A stretch of DNA of 64,000 bases from Methanobacterium sp. (GCF_038562635.1 NZ_JBCFBO010000001.1:248001-312000); one strand, 5' to 3'; positions 26,218 to 37,221 are shown, numbered from the stretch's first letter. A program made the numbers and translations. Notes: generated by a model not told the origin, from the sequence alone.

Positions 26218-26400
26218 TGATTAATACCTCCCTTATTTACTAAAAAAATCAAACTTAAGTTTATAGGAACTTCACCGGGCAATATATGCATATTATTGCA
26301 TTTCAATTTAAACAGAATAGTATTAATAATTTTCGACATTGATTTAATCTTAAATAATTGTTTAATCTTAAAATAATCAAAAATTTTTTATTTTTGAAAT

Positions 26401-26634
26401 TTGCAGTCCTTAGACGCATTCTTCTCCGGAGGTGGGTGGGGGTGTGAGGGCTGGTTTTAGATTCATGCGAACTGTCAAAAACTTTGTTTTTGACGTGAAA
26501 AAATTAAAAATTTTTTCAACTTTACCATATGCCTGTATATTACGATAATCAGGCTCCTCGAAGGGATGTTATCTTTGTAATATACGCGTATGAGGCCACG
26601 TTAGTGGTTTAAAGTTCGCAGCTTATCTTAAACG
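26401..26634. ncRNA. E element copy 2, carrying a hairpin pair
   Basis: Homolog of 17503-17684. Between the GC-rich start (TTGCAGTCCTTAGACGCA, then GGAGGTGGGTGGGGG) and the core (GATAATCAGGCTCCTCGAAG to GTTATC) it is about 70 bp longer than copy 1, and the extra part contains two palindromes of the array type: GTCAAAAAC/TTT (26473-26493) and GAAAAAATT/AAA (26497-26517). So copy 2 appears to have gained hairpins. Confidence 0.5.
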
Positions 26635-26651
26635 TAACTGATGATCTGATT

Positions 26652-26773
26652 CAAGAAATTCGCTCAAAAATTCTAAGAATTTTTGGCGTCCTCAAAATTT
26701 TTAATTTTGGGATATCGAAATCAAAGATTTCGAATACCCCTAAATCTACGATTTTCGAGGGTTTTATTTCTTG
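26652..26773. repeat. Triloop hairpin array B (nested)
   Basis: An outer stem CAAGAAAT (26652-26659) with ATTTCTTG (26766-26773) encloses four hairpins given as arm/loop: CAAAAATTC/TAA, CAAAATT/TTT, CGAAATC/AAA and AAATC/TAC. Loops are 3 nt. The array follows E element copy 2 directly. Confidence 0.85.
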
Positions 26774-26942
26774 GTATATGTTAAATGATTTTATTTGATT
26801 TTCAACCCTATTGTTGAAATCTTTAGAATAGACCACTTTAAGAAAGAATTCATAGGTTCATTACTAGAATTCGTTGATTGAAATCTTTTGAACCATTAAA
26901 ACTTCATAAAAAGAATATTTACTCCAAATAGATAAGATAAAA

Positions 26943-28265
26943 TTAATTAGGATTATCTTCTTTATTTGGAGGTGTCACTAAAATTTTATCTATGTGATGG
27001 CCATCCATATCAACAATCTCAAATTTAAACCTATTCCACTCAAAAGTTTCTGCTACTTCAGGGATTTTACCCAAATAAACCATTACAAAACCACCCATAG
27101 TATTGTAATCGTTGTTCTCTTCTTCAGGTAACTCACCAATATTAAATAAATATTTGAATTTTTCAACTGGTAAAAAACCATCTATTAACCAGGTATCATC
27201 TTTACGTTTCACAGCTTTAGGTTCATCTGGCTCATCTATTGCAGGGATATCACCAACTATGGCTTCAAGAACATCATTAAGTGTAATAAGCCCCTCTATA
27301 CCCCCATATTCATCCAAAACCATTGCCATATGTACATGTTCTCCAGATTTTTTAAATAATTTTAAAAGCTCTAAAGCATACAAACTCTCAGGCACGAGAA
27401 GAGGTTTTCTCAAATACTTCTTTATTTCAATAGGTTCGCCTCTAAGTGCAGGGTTAATTAATTCTTTGACCTGAACAACTCCTAAAAAGTCATCCAGATC
27501 TTCTTTTCCAACAGGAAATATTGCCCTTTCACTTTCAATTATCTTTTTTTGCAACTCTTCTTCAGAATCATCTATATCCAACCATATTATGTCCTTCCGA
27601 GGTTTCATCAAGGCATTTACTCTTAAATCGTCTAAGCTAAACACTCTTTTTATCATATCCTGTTCTGCTTTTTCAAATGTCCCCTCATGAGTTCCTTCCT
27701 CAATTAAAAGCTGAATCTCATCTTCAGTAATAGTTTCTTCCTTTGCTTCCTTTACTCTCAAAACACGCAGCACAAAGTCTGTAGAAGCGCTTAAAATATA
27801 AATAATGGGCATAGCAACCTTGGATAAAGCTTTCATAGGTTTTGCTATTTTAACAGCTTTTTTTTCAGGATTATTTAATCCAAGTCTTTTAGGAACCAGT
27901 TCCCCAATAATTAAAGAAAGGTATGTAATAATCAGCACCACAATAACAACGCCGATAGCCTCACTGTATGGTGCAAGAGGTCCTATGGAGCTGAAAAATG
28001 CCCCAATTTGTTCGGCAATTGTAGCACCACCATAAGCACCTGCGAGTATTCCTATAAGGGTTATTCCTACTTGTATTGTAGAAAGAAAACGATTAGGAGA
28101 ATTTGCAAGTTCTAAAGCTGTTTTAGCACTTTCACTGCCTTCATTTACCATTTTTTGAAGTTTAAATTTTCGGGATGATATAATTGCAATCTCTGACATT
28201 GCAAAAATACCGTTTAAAACAACTAAAATAAGAATTAAAGAAATTTCCAATAATGTATTCGCCAT
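26943..28265 (-). CDS. CorC/HlyC-type DUF21-CBS membrane protein
   Basis: A 440-residue protein with an N-terminal DUF21/CNNM membrane domain of four helices (residues 1-185, including SEIAIISSRKFKL and the conserved NPxKAV region), a CBS pair (about 205-330) and a C-terminal CorC_HlyC domain (about 345-430). Bacterial and eukaryotic relatives take part in Mg2+ or Na+ transport and divalent cation resistance. Length and domain order are normal. RBS GAGGAT precedes the ATG. No operon partner is evident. Confidence 0.92.
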   Translation of the reverse strand: MANTLLEISLILILVVLNGIFAMSEIAIISSRKFKLQKMVNEGSESAKTALELANSPNRFLSTIQVGITLIGILAGAYGGATIAEQIGAFFSSIGPLAPYSEAIGVVIVVLIITYLSLIIGELVPKRLGLNNPEKKAVKIAKPMKALSKVAMPIIYILSASTDFVLRVLRVKEAKEETITEDEIQLLIEEGTHEGTFEKAEQDMIKRVFSLDDLRVNALMKPRKDIIWLDIDDSEEELQKKIIESERAIFPVGKEDLDDFLGVVQVKELINPALRGEPIEIKKYLRKPLLVPESLYALELLKLFKKSGEHVHMAMVLDEYGGIEGLITLNDVLEAIVGDIPAIDEPDEPKAVKRKDDTWLIDGFLPVEKFKYLFNIGELPEEENNDYNTMGGFVMVYLGKIPEVAETFEWNRFKFEIVDMDGHHIDKILVTPPNKEDNPN

Positions 28266-28512
28266 TAAATAATCCTCACTTTTATAAACTATTTTATTAC
28301 AATTAAATTATATGATTTAATAATTTATATTTTTGTACTGGTTATCTCTCTACTTTTATATTATAAATAAATTCATGAAATATATAATTTCATGATATAT
28401 TTCGCAGGAACTATGGCTTATTTAATAGAATTCGCCTAAGAAACCAATATTAAATCTTTAAAAAGGATATAATTTTAAAACCTTTAAAAAAATAAAAAAT
28501 AGGAATTCACCT

Positions 28513-28746
28513 TCAGAATTTCAAAGTAAAGTGAAATCGTATTTCATCTGTCTGTTTACAATGGTTAATCGCTAAAGACTTGCAGTTTTTACAAAAAATG
28601 CATTCTTTTGCTTGGTTTCTTTATTGGTGCCAATTGGACACTTACGGCAAATTCCAGCGAACCTTCTTTTAAATTTCATAGAACGAATTCGTCTTAGAAT
28701 TCTATAAATTATTTCGTTTTTCTGGGTTTTTCGGGATTCTATTCAT
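28513..28746 (-). pseudogene. Decayed small zinc-ribbon-like gene
   Basis: A strong RBS (GGAGGT at 28753-28758 read on the minus strand) precedes an ATG at 28746, but the frame stops after 14 codons. With one shift near codon 11 the frame continues through RRFAGICRKCPIGTNKETKQK, and with a second shift through CIFCKNCKSLAINHC to a stop at 28513. The assembled protein of about 80 residues would carry two Cys pairs (CRKC, CIFCKNC). Read as a small metal-binding protein gene broken by two frameshifts. No database check was possible. Confidence 0.4.
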
Positions 28747-28857
28747 GATTTAACCTCCAAATTTCCTTTGACTTTGTTTTACTGCTGGTCAAAAAAATTT
28801 GGGGATTCATGTTTCAACAAAGAATTAACCATTGCCCTAGATAGAAGCCGTTGAGAT

Positions 28858-28912
28858 AATTTCATAAAAAAGAAGCCAATAATATAATTCATTTTAGGTC
28901 TCTTTTAATGAT
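28858..28912. repeat. V repeat, copy 2
   Basis: About 50 bp starting ATTTCATAAAAAAGAAGCCA, homologous to 17732-17785. Confidence 0.4.
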
Positions 28913-29029
28913 ATAATTTAAAAGTAATGATAGTTTTACCTATGATGTTTATATCTTAAAACATCAAATGAATTTACACACAAAAATAACATGAAATAGG
29001 TAAAAAAAAAACACTTAAAGGTTAAAAAA

Positions 29030-29422
29030 ATGCCACTGGTTAAAATAGAAATACTAAAAGGAAAATCCGAGGAGCATAAAAAAGCCATATTAGACGGAAT
29101 TCATGATGCTCTGGTTCAGGCCATAAAAATACATGACTACGATAGGTTTCAACGATTATATGAACTCAATAAAAACAACTTTGAGTATCCAGAAACTAAA
29201 ACAGACAACGTCACATTAATTGAAATTACAATGTTTCAGGGAAGATCCCTTGCGGCCAAAAAAGAGCTTTACAAAGCCATAACTTATAATTTAGCCCAAA
29301 ATCCAGGAATAGATGGCAATGACATTACAATTGTCATATGTGAGCCGTCTCTAGAAAATTGGGGAGTTAAAGGTGGGAAGCCAGCTGATGAAGTCGATTT
29401 AGGGTTTGAAATTGAAGTTTAA
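29030..29422 (+). CDS. Tautomerase-superfamily protein
   Basis: A 130-residue protein starting Met-Pro-Leu-Val; after removal of Met, Pro1 would be the catalytic base of the 4-oxalocrotonate tautomerase superfamily. It holds two beta-alpha-beta units (residues 1-45 and 60-110), as in the Tautomerase_2/fused two-domain group, and ends with a conserved ENWGVKGGKPADEV segment like that of bacterial proteins near 4-oxalocrotonate or cis-CaaD-type enzymes. Natural substrate unknown. Long A run before the gene gives a weak RBS (GGTT). Confidence 0.85.
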   Translation: MPLVKIEILKGKSEEHKKAILDGIHDALVQAIKIHDYDRFQRLYELNKNNFEYPETKTDNVTLIEITMFQGRSLAAKKELYKAITYNLAQNPGIDGNDITIVICEPSLENWGVKGGKPADEVDLGFEIEV

Positions 29423-29532
29423 ATTATATTAAACTATCTTATTTTTCAATCATTTTATTTTCAGGTTACATTATAATGATTAATTATTCAATGAACTTGA
29501 TTTAAAGGTAAAATGATAAACATTAAAATTAA

Positions 29533-29925
29533 CTAATTTCTAGAATCCATCATTCTATCATTGAAATCTATATTTTTCCACTTAACGCCTAACATGTCTG
29601 CCTGCTGCATGAGAATTTTTACAGCATTCTCATTTCCTTTAACAAGTACTAAATCTTCCCCTGCTTCTTTATATTCTGCAAAGGCAATGGTGTTGTAATA
29701 AATTTCCTTTTTAATTTCATTTGTTATATTTTCAAGCAGCACTTTACCAACGCCAAGGGTTGGATCACCGTCTTTAAGATATCTAATTTCATTTGAGACT
29801 TTCCTTTTAAGGGTAAAAAGCCTGTTTATAAATAATTCTTCTTCTTTACCATCTTCAACTTCTTTACTCCTGAGCAGATTTATAAATGTATCTAAGAGCT
29901 CAGGTAGAGTATTTTCATCTTCCAT
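29533..29925 (-). CDS. Hypothetical soluble protein, 130 residues
   Basis: Mostly helical, charged protein without Cys or known motif (ELLDTFINLLRSKEVEDGKEE at the start, NAVKILMQQADMLGVKW near the end). The start is placed at ATG 29925, since GGCGGT lies at the right distance; a longer frame reaches 29976 but lacks an RBS. It stands alone. Function unknown. Confidence 0.6.
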   Translation of the reverse strand: MEDENTLPELLDTFINLLRSKEVEDGKEEELFINRLFTLKRKVSNEIRYLKDGDPTLGVGKVLLENITNEIKKEIYYNTIAFAEYKEAGEDLVLVKGNENAVKILMQQADMLGVKWKNIDFNDRMMDSRN

Positions 29926-30356
29926 TTTACCGCCTCTTCTAGATTTAAGTTTCCAAATTTTGTTAGGTATATTCATATATACCTGTAAAACACGGTATAA
30001 GATTGAGTATCAACTTATTTAAACGTTACATTTTTGAAGAAAAATATCGGCGTAAAATACTTAAATTTTAAAATAACGCATAATACAAATTTATAAAAAG
30101 ATTTAGTAAGATAACTAATTAAATATTTGCTAAAAAATTAGTAAATGTCATTTTATAATTAAATAAGCTGTTTTACAGCTTAAATCAAATTAACACTTTT
30201 TATTAATATATTTTAATAAAAAATAAAATTTAAAATTCATCTTAACTTACATTTGAAATATATTTAACTCAAAATCATAAGATAAATTTAATATCTTTTT
30301 TTGATAATGGATGGGGTTGTAACTAACTGAAAAAAAAGTAAAAAAATATTTAATAT

Positions 30357-30956
30357 TTATGTGGGTAAGACTTTTTTTCCATAAAGTTCATTAAGCACCT
30401 CTGCAAGCCCAACGTATATTGCGCTAAATCCCGTAAATATTCCTTCATATCCTGCAATTAAAGTTATCATTGAGTTCCCCGTAATTTCTCCTGCAGATAG
30501 CAGGAAAAATAGTATAGCCAGGCTGAAGAATACTACCTGTAATCCCCTGCTTATTTTTAACGTTCCTATAAACATTATAATGGTGAAAAGTCCCCACATG
30601 AATAGATACGCTGCAAGTGATGCTGCATCTGGTGCAGCTCCAAGGTTCAATTTTGGTATTATCAGCAAGAACACGAAGGACCACCAGAACAGCCCGTATG
30701 ATCCAAATGCAACCATAGCAAATGTGTTGCCGTTTCGGTATTCCATTAAACTTGCAATAATTTGAGCTATTCCACCATAAGCAAATCCCATAGCAAGTAT
30801 CATACTGTTTAACTCGTAAAATCCCGCATTATGGAAATTCAAGAGAACTGTGGTCAGTCCAAATGCTATAAGCCCTAGAGGTGCAGGATTTGCAGGAGTA
30901 TGTTTTGAAAGCTTCCTCCCATCTATAGTTATGGTTGCAAAATCATCTTCAACTAT
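30357..30956 (-). CDS. Acetate uptake transporter (SatP/YaaH, GPR1/FUN34 family), ATA start
   Basis: Six-helix acetate/succinate transporter of the GPR1/FUN34/YaaH family. The signature NPAPLGLIAFGLTT followed by NFHNAGFYELN is present, but its first half lies upstream of any ATG, GTG or TTG that could give a full-length protein: the first usable TTG (30842) would remove it. A very strong RBS GGAGGTG lies 5 bases before an in-frame ATA at 30956, giving 199 residues, the usual family length. So an AUA start is proposed. The gene follows acs by 26 bp on the same strand; the pair would import acetate and activate it to acetyl-CoA for assimilation. Confidence 0.85.
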   Translation of the reverse strand: MVEDDFATITIDGRKLSKHTPANPAPLGLIAFGLTTVLLNFHNAGFYELNSMILAMGFAYGGIAQIIASLMEYRNGNTFAMVAFGSYGLFWWSFVFLLIIPKLNLGAAPDAASLAAYLFMWGLFTIIMFIGTLKISRGLQVVFFSLAILFFLLSAGEITGNSMITLIAGYEGIFTGFSAIYVGLAEVLNELYGKKVLPT

Positions 30957-30982
30957 GTTTACACCTCCTTTTTTGATTTAAT

Positions 30983-32887
30983 TTATTCTTCAAGCGTTGA
31001 AATATCTCCTACGTCTTCTCCCCTGTCTCTTGCCCTTAAAACTCTTCTCATGATCTTTCCACTTCTTGTTTTTGGGAGTGAATCTACCTGTGTAATCTGG
31101 CCTAAAACAGCAACAGGACCTAATTCATACCTTACATGTCTGCTTAAATCTTCAATCAATTGGGTTTTAAGCTGGTATCCTTCTTTTAATATTACAAATG
31201 CTTTAATTACTTCTCCTTTTATTGGATCTGATTTACCAATGACTGCTGCTTCTACCACTGCAGGATGGCTTACAAATGCAGATTCAACCTCAGAAGTACC
31301 TATTCTGTGCCCTGCAATTTTTAAGACGTCATCTGATCTTCCCTGGATCCAGAAATATCCGTCTTTATCTTTCCTTGCTATATCTCCTGCCGTATATACA
31401 CATCCTGGAACTTCCTTCCAGTATGTGTTAATAAATTTCTCTTCATCATTGTAAAGTGTTCTAAACATTGCAGGCCACGGTTTTTTGATTACTAAAAGCC
31501 CGCCTTTTCCGACAGGCACAGGGTTTCCCTCATCATCAACTACATCCGCATCGACACCAGGCAATGCCCTTGTAGCTGAACCAGGTTTAAGTGGAGCTAT
31601 AGGTAATGGGGAAATCATATGCATCCCAGTTTCAGTCTGCCACCATGTATCCATAATAGGGCATTTTTCTTTTCCTACATTTTTGTAAAACCACATCCAC
31701 GCTTCAGGGTTTATTGGTTCTCCGACGGTTCCAAGGATTTTTAGTGATGAAAGGTTGTAGAGGTTAGGATATTTGCTTCCGAATCTCATAAGGTGTCTTA
31801 TTGCAGTTGGAGCTGTATAAAGTTTTGTTACACCGTATTTTTCAACAACACCCCACCATGCTCCAGGATTTGGGTAGTCAGGTGCTCCTTCATATACAAG
31901 AGTTGTTGTACCTAAAAGAAGCGGCCCGTAGAGTAAGAAACTGTGCCCTGTTATCCATCCAATATCTCCTGTACACCACCATAAATCTCCATCATGAATA
32001 TTGAATACATTTTTAAGCGTTGTTGCTACCCCTACCATGTATCCTGCGGTTGTATGCAGAACTCCTTTAGGTTTCCCTGTACTTCCAGAAGTATAAAGGA
32101 TAAATAACGGATCTTCAGCATCCATTTCCTCTGCTTCCAGTTCAGCTGGTTCTCCTTCAATAAGTGTTTCGTAAAATATTTCTCTTCCACTTAACTCAGA
32201 CATTTCTATAGGGATTCCAGTGTGTTTTACCACAACTACAGTCTCAACAGTCGGGCACTGCAGCATCGCTTCATCTGATACTCTTTTTAAGTCTATAATT
32301 TTCCCTCTTCTAAATGTCCCGTCTGCAGTTATCAAAATTTTTGCATTACAATCATTTATTCTTTCAACAAAAGATCCTACACTTAATCCCGAATAAACAA
32401 CACTGTGTATTGCTCCTATTTTAGTACAAGCAAGCAGTGCAACCATGAGTTCTGGACACATTGGGAGATACGTTGAAACTACGTCTCCTTTTTTAACACC
32501 TAAATTTTTAAGCGCATTTGCAAATTTGTTTACTTCCCGGTACAGCTCATAATATGTTAATTTTTTCTCATGTCCTCTTTCATTTACGTATAAAACTGCA
32601 ACCTGGTTTCTTTTGTCAGTATCAATCCATCTATCCACGGCATTATATGCCATGTTGATTTTACCGTTTACAAACCACTTGTAAAACGGTTCATTACTAT
32701 CATCAAGTATTTTATCCCACTTTTTAAACCATACAAATTGTTCTGCCTTTTCTGCCCAGTATTTCTCAATATCTTTTCCTTTTTCAATTTCTAATTCCCA
32801 GTCTTTCACGTGCAGTACATCAACTATTTCTTGGCCTGGTTTGAAAACCCTTTCTTCGTTCAGCAGGACATCTGTATCATGTCTCAT
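30983..32887 (-). CDS. acs: Acetyl-CoA synthetase, AMP-forming
   Basis: Acetate + ATP + CoA to acetyl-CoA + AMP + PPi, cytoplasmic. A 634-residue adenylate-forming enzyme with P-loop-like YTSGSTGKPKG (about residues 265-275), WWQTETG motif, TGD hinge region and C-terminal PKTRSGKIMRR with the catalytic, acetylation-prone Lys. ATG 32887 is chosen over an upstream GTG because GGTG lies 9 bases before it. It forms an operon with the acetate transporter at 30357. Upstream, hairpin array C starts 28 bp before the ATG and so lies in the leader. Confidence 0.96.
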   Translation of the reverse strand: MRHDTDVLLNEERVFKPGQEIVDVLHVKDWELEIEKGKDIEKYWAEKAEQFVWFKKWDKILDDSNEPFYKWFVNGKINMAYNAVDRWIDTDKRNQVAVLYVNERGHEKKLTYYELYREVNKFANALKNLGVKKGDVVSTYLPMCPELMVALLACTKIGAIHSVVYSGLSVGSFVERINDCNAKILITADGTFRRGKIIDLKRVSDEAMLQCPTVETVVVVKHTGIPIEMSELSGREIFYETLIEGEPAELEAEEMDAEDPLFILYTSGSTGKPKGVLHTTAGYMVGVATTLKNVFNIHDGDLWWCTGDIGWITGHSFLLYGPLLLGTTTLVYEGAPDYPNPGAWWGVVEKYGVTKLYTAPTAIRHLMRFGSKYPNLYNLSSLKILGTVGEPINPEAWMWFYKNVGKEKCPIMDTWWQTETGMHMISPLPIAPLKPGSATRALPGVDADVVDDEGNPVPVGKGGLLVIKKPWPAMFRTLYNDEEKFINTYWKEVPGCVYTAGDIARKDKDGYFWIQGRSDDVLKIAGHRIGTSEVESAFVSHPAVVEAAVIGKSDPIKGEVIKAFVILKEGYQLKTQLIEDLSRHVRYELGPVAVLGQITQVDSLPKTRSGKIMRRVLRARDRGEDVGDISTLEE

Positions 32888-32914
32888 AACTTTTTTCACC
32901 ACTTTTTTGTTTCA

Positions 32915-33025
32915 CTCGAAAAAAAGTTTTCGAGGTTATAAAAATTTTTAATTTTTATACCCCCCAAACTTTCAGCTTTGAGGGTTATAAAAATTTTTAT
33001 ACCCCCAAACTTTCAATTTCGAGGT
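32915..33025. repeat. Triloop hairpin array C, upstream of acs
   Basis: Five palindromes in about 110 bp. As arm/loop: CTCGAAAA/AAAG (32915-32934), TATAAAAATT/TTT (32937-32959), an imperfect CCC-CAAA-CT/TTC unit, a GGTTATAAAAATTTTTATACC unit without its own loop (32983-33003), and a CCCAAACT/TTC unit. It lies between the acs start codon and the likely promoter. Confidence 0.8.
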
Positions 33026-33269
33026 TTTTCAAAGTATGGTGATTAATAAGTTTTTATTGATATTTATATTTTACTATTATTAATCATTATAAATATTGAT
33101 TAATCATGACAAATATTAAGATTAAATAATAATTATCCACGGGTTAAAATATTAATTAAAAAATAGTTGAATGTGAAAATAAAAATAGACTCTAAAATTA
33201 ACAAAAAAACTGCTTTAAAGTAAGCATCACATGTTTTATAAATTATTTAATAAAATCAAAAATAAAAAT

Positions 33270-33797
33270 CTATTTTTTACCCAGCATTTTATCTACTGAA
33301 TCTTTAATAGGATTTAACCAGGGCTTTAATGCTTCTTTAGTACTGTTTTTATTAGTACTGGCGGTATTTTTATTTTCTTCATCATAATTGTTATATGCTT
33401 TATTTCGGTTAATTACAAAATCATTGAGCCAATCTGCCAGTTCATAATCGTGAAGGTCTTCAAAAAATACCCATGCATAGCCTTCATGTTCACTGCTTAA
33501 ATTGAGGTAACCATCTATAATTTCACCAGACATTACAATGTGAATGGCCCTTATTAGCGGTAAATTCTGCTCACAAACCCCTACAACATGATCTAACTTA
33601 ATCTTTAAATTAGTTTCTTCGTAGACTTCTCTTCTGAGGGCCTGGTCAAAAGATTCACCGGAATCTACTTTTCCTCCAGGAAGTTCCCATTTTCCAGGGT
33701 TAGTTTTAGAACTTGTGGAACGTTTGATAATTAAAATTTTACCCTTCTCATCAGTTAAGAGAACCCTTACTGCCAGACCAAAAACGTATTCTATCAT
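33270..33797 (-). CDS. Nudix hydrolase
   Basis: A 175-residue Nudix hydrolase. The Nudix box is GGKVDSGESF followed by REVYEETNL (residues 41-64), matching G-x5-E-x7-REU-x-EE-x-GU except for Thr-Asn in place of Gly near the end. The first strand and WELPGG suggest an NTP/ADP-ribose-type or MutT-like house-cleaning enzyme. The C-terminal 40 residues are low-complexity, Asn/Lys-rich and unusual for the family. Stands alone; convergent or co-directional neighbours are distant. Confidence 0.92.
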   Translation of the reverse strand: MIEYVFGLAVRVLLTDEKGKILIIKRSTSSKTNPGKWELPGGKVDSGESFDQALRREVYEETNLKIKLDHVVGVCEQNLPLIRAIHIVMSGEIIDGYLNLSSEHEGYAWVFFEDLHDYELADWLNDFVINRNKAYNNYDEENKNTASTNKNSTKEALKPWLNPIKDSVDKMLGKK

Positions 33798-34052
33798 TTT
33801 GATTAACCCATATTTTATGATATAATATTCATTCTCTATTTACATATATTAATACTCTTATTTTTAGACTAAGTTAAATAAAGAAAGATGTCGTACAATC
33901 AAACTGTTTTAAAACAAAATTTCTTAAAATTAACATTAATGCACATAATATTTCGCATTTAGTTATATATAAAATTTATAGATCAATTTATTTAGAAATA
34001 GCAGCCTATTAATCAATAATTTCAAAAAATAAAAAAAAGTAAATGATGTTTA

Positions 34053-35681
<1,629 letters not shown>

Positions 35682-35962
35682 ATTAATCACCTCTAATTTT
35701 TCTTTTTAAAAGTTACACTGAAAATCTCATTTGAGATTTCATTTAGAATTCTATTCTTTGTATTTTATCAATGGGTTAGAGGTTCTATAAATAATTTGCG
35801 CATACTGGTTTAAAACAATTGTTTATAATTTAAGAAAAAAATGTGAATATATGCTGTAAATTAAGGTTATTTTTCATTTAAAATTAAACAATATTCAATA
35901 TTTATCCCATTTTTCAATCCAAATGTTCATTAGGATCTATTTTAAGTTTATATACTCCTATT

Positions 35963-36448
35963 TCATTCCTCGATTTCGTATTCAAATTCAAAGAATGGTT
36001 CTCCGCTGATTTCATCCGCTAAAAGATGTTCCATTTCATGTGAAACACCATACGCATTTGAACCTGTAAATTTAAAAGGCCCTTCAACTTTTTTTAGCCT
36101 GATTTTTTTAGTCAGGGGATTAAGTGAAGCTTTTATTGCATATTCGGCCTCAATTGTTGTCTTATATGGTCTTTTTACAATTTCTCTTTCCTTTTTATTT
36201 CCACATTTTTCAAGCCTGTAAATTGTACCTTCCTGATTTAAAATCACAGGATTTAAAAATAGAAATACATTTTCAAGGGTGTAACCTATCATTTTTTCCT
36301 CATCAAAACGGGTGATCTTTTCTTTTATAGCCATGACATTGGTAGATTTTACTTTAAGGCTCCAATCTCCCCCAAACTTAATTGAAAAAAGTAAAGGCAA
36401 AAATACATCCTGAGGAATTTTAAGTTTTTCTATGACTTCTTTTTCCAT
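35963..36448 (-). CDS. Peptide-deformylase-like metalloprotein
   Basis: A 161-residue protein that follows the peptide deformylase fold in motif order: FLNPVI (64-69, cf. the NP-I strand), EKCG with Cys82 (cf. EGCLS), RPYKTTIEAEY (93-103, cf. RP-x-V-x-Y), and HEMEH (137-141, cf. QHExDH) followed by ISGEPF. So all three metal ligands (Cys, His, His) and the catalytic Glu138 are present. Motif 1 (GxGLAAxQ) is lost. Archaea do not use formyl-methionine, so the role must differ or the protein may be a general metallopeptidase or a metal-binding relative. RBS is weak. It stands downstream of a long non-coding stretch and 270 bp from the thermosome gene. Confidence 0.65.
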   Translation of the reverse strand: MEKEVIEKLKIPQDVFLPLLFSIKFGGDWSLKVKSTNVMAIKEKITRFDEEKMIGYTLENVFLFLNPVILNQEGTIYRLEKCGNKKEREIVKRPYKTTIEAEYAIKASLNPLTKKIRLKKVEGPFKFTGSNAYGVSHEMEHLLADEISGEPFFEFEYEIEE

Positions 36449-37000
36449 TAAATTAAATGATAATTGTTTTTTAAAATCTTCTACCTCTCTTATCTAAACA
36501 CTCCCCATTTAATTTATTATCTGCTGAATTCACTTTACACTTGATGTATAAAAATTTAATTTGAATTAAATTAAATTTTCAGCCTAATCGTGAGTTACAC
36601 AACACCATATATTTATGTATTTACCAAATAATAAACACTGCAGAAATTTAAAAGCATGAAAATTTAATTATTTTATTTTAATTGATTGGTGGAAACATAT
36701 ACTACTCCTAACACTTAGTATGTTATTAATATGTACTCTGTTTTAAAATTAAAATCATTATTAAACGTTGTATGAAATATACTTCCACTATTATTTGAAT
36801 TGATCAGTATGTTAATGAAAATAAATTTTACTACCAGTATATACAGTTTATATAATTATATAATATACATTATACATTAATTTTATTTTTTAACTAAACA
36901 TTATTCAATATTTAAGAGAAAGCTTTTTATTGTATTAATTATAGATAAAGACAAGTCAAAGAATTTTGTTATATAAAACCACATGTGGAGGTGCAGTTGT

Positions 37001-37213
37001 TTGAAAACAAAAATAATAGCCATCCTACTCATAACTTTAGCGACATTAGGCTTTTCTGAAACAATAGCAGCCCAACATGTTGCAGAAGAAGACCATTCGC
37101 ACACACACGGATCAGCAAGAAACAAAGCTGTCATAAACCACCTAAAAATACACAATAAATCCATAAAGCATCAGTACGATTTTTTTCTAAGGGAAAACAA
37201 ACATCACAAATAA
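37001..37213 (+). CDS. Small secreted histidine-rich protein, TTG start
   Basis: A 70-residue precursor. TTG 37001 is the likely start because GGAGGTG lies 7-8 bases upstream; a longer frame from ATG 36983 would read through that RBS. Signal peptide KTKIIAILLITLATLGFSET with cleavage after ETIAA. The mature 46 residues hold ten His, including HSHTHG and the C-terminal HHK, and are otherwise polar. This suggests binding of Zn, Cu or Ni outside the cell; not proven. A terminator follows at once. Confidence 0.6.
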   Translation: MKTKIIAILLITLATLGFSETIAAQHVAEEDHSHTHGSARNKAVINHLKIHNKSIKHQYDFFLRENKHHK

Positions 37214-37221
37214 AAAACATG

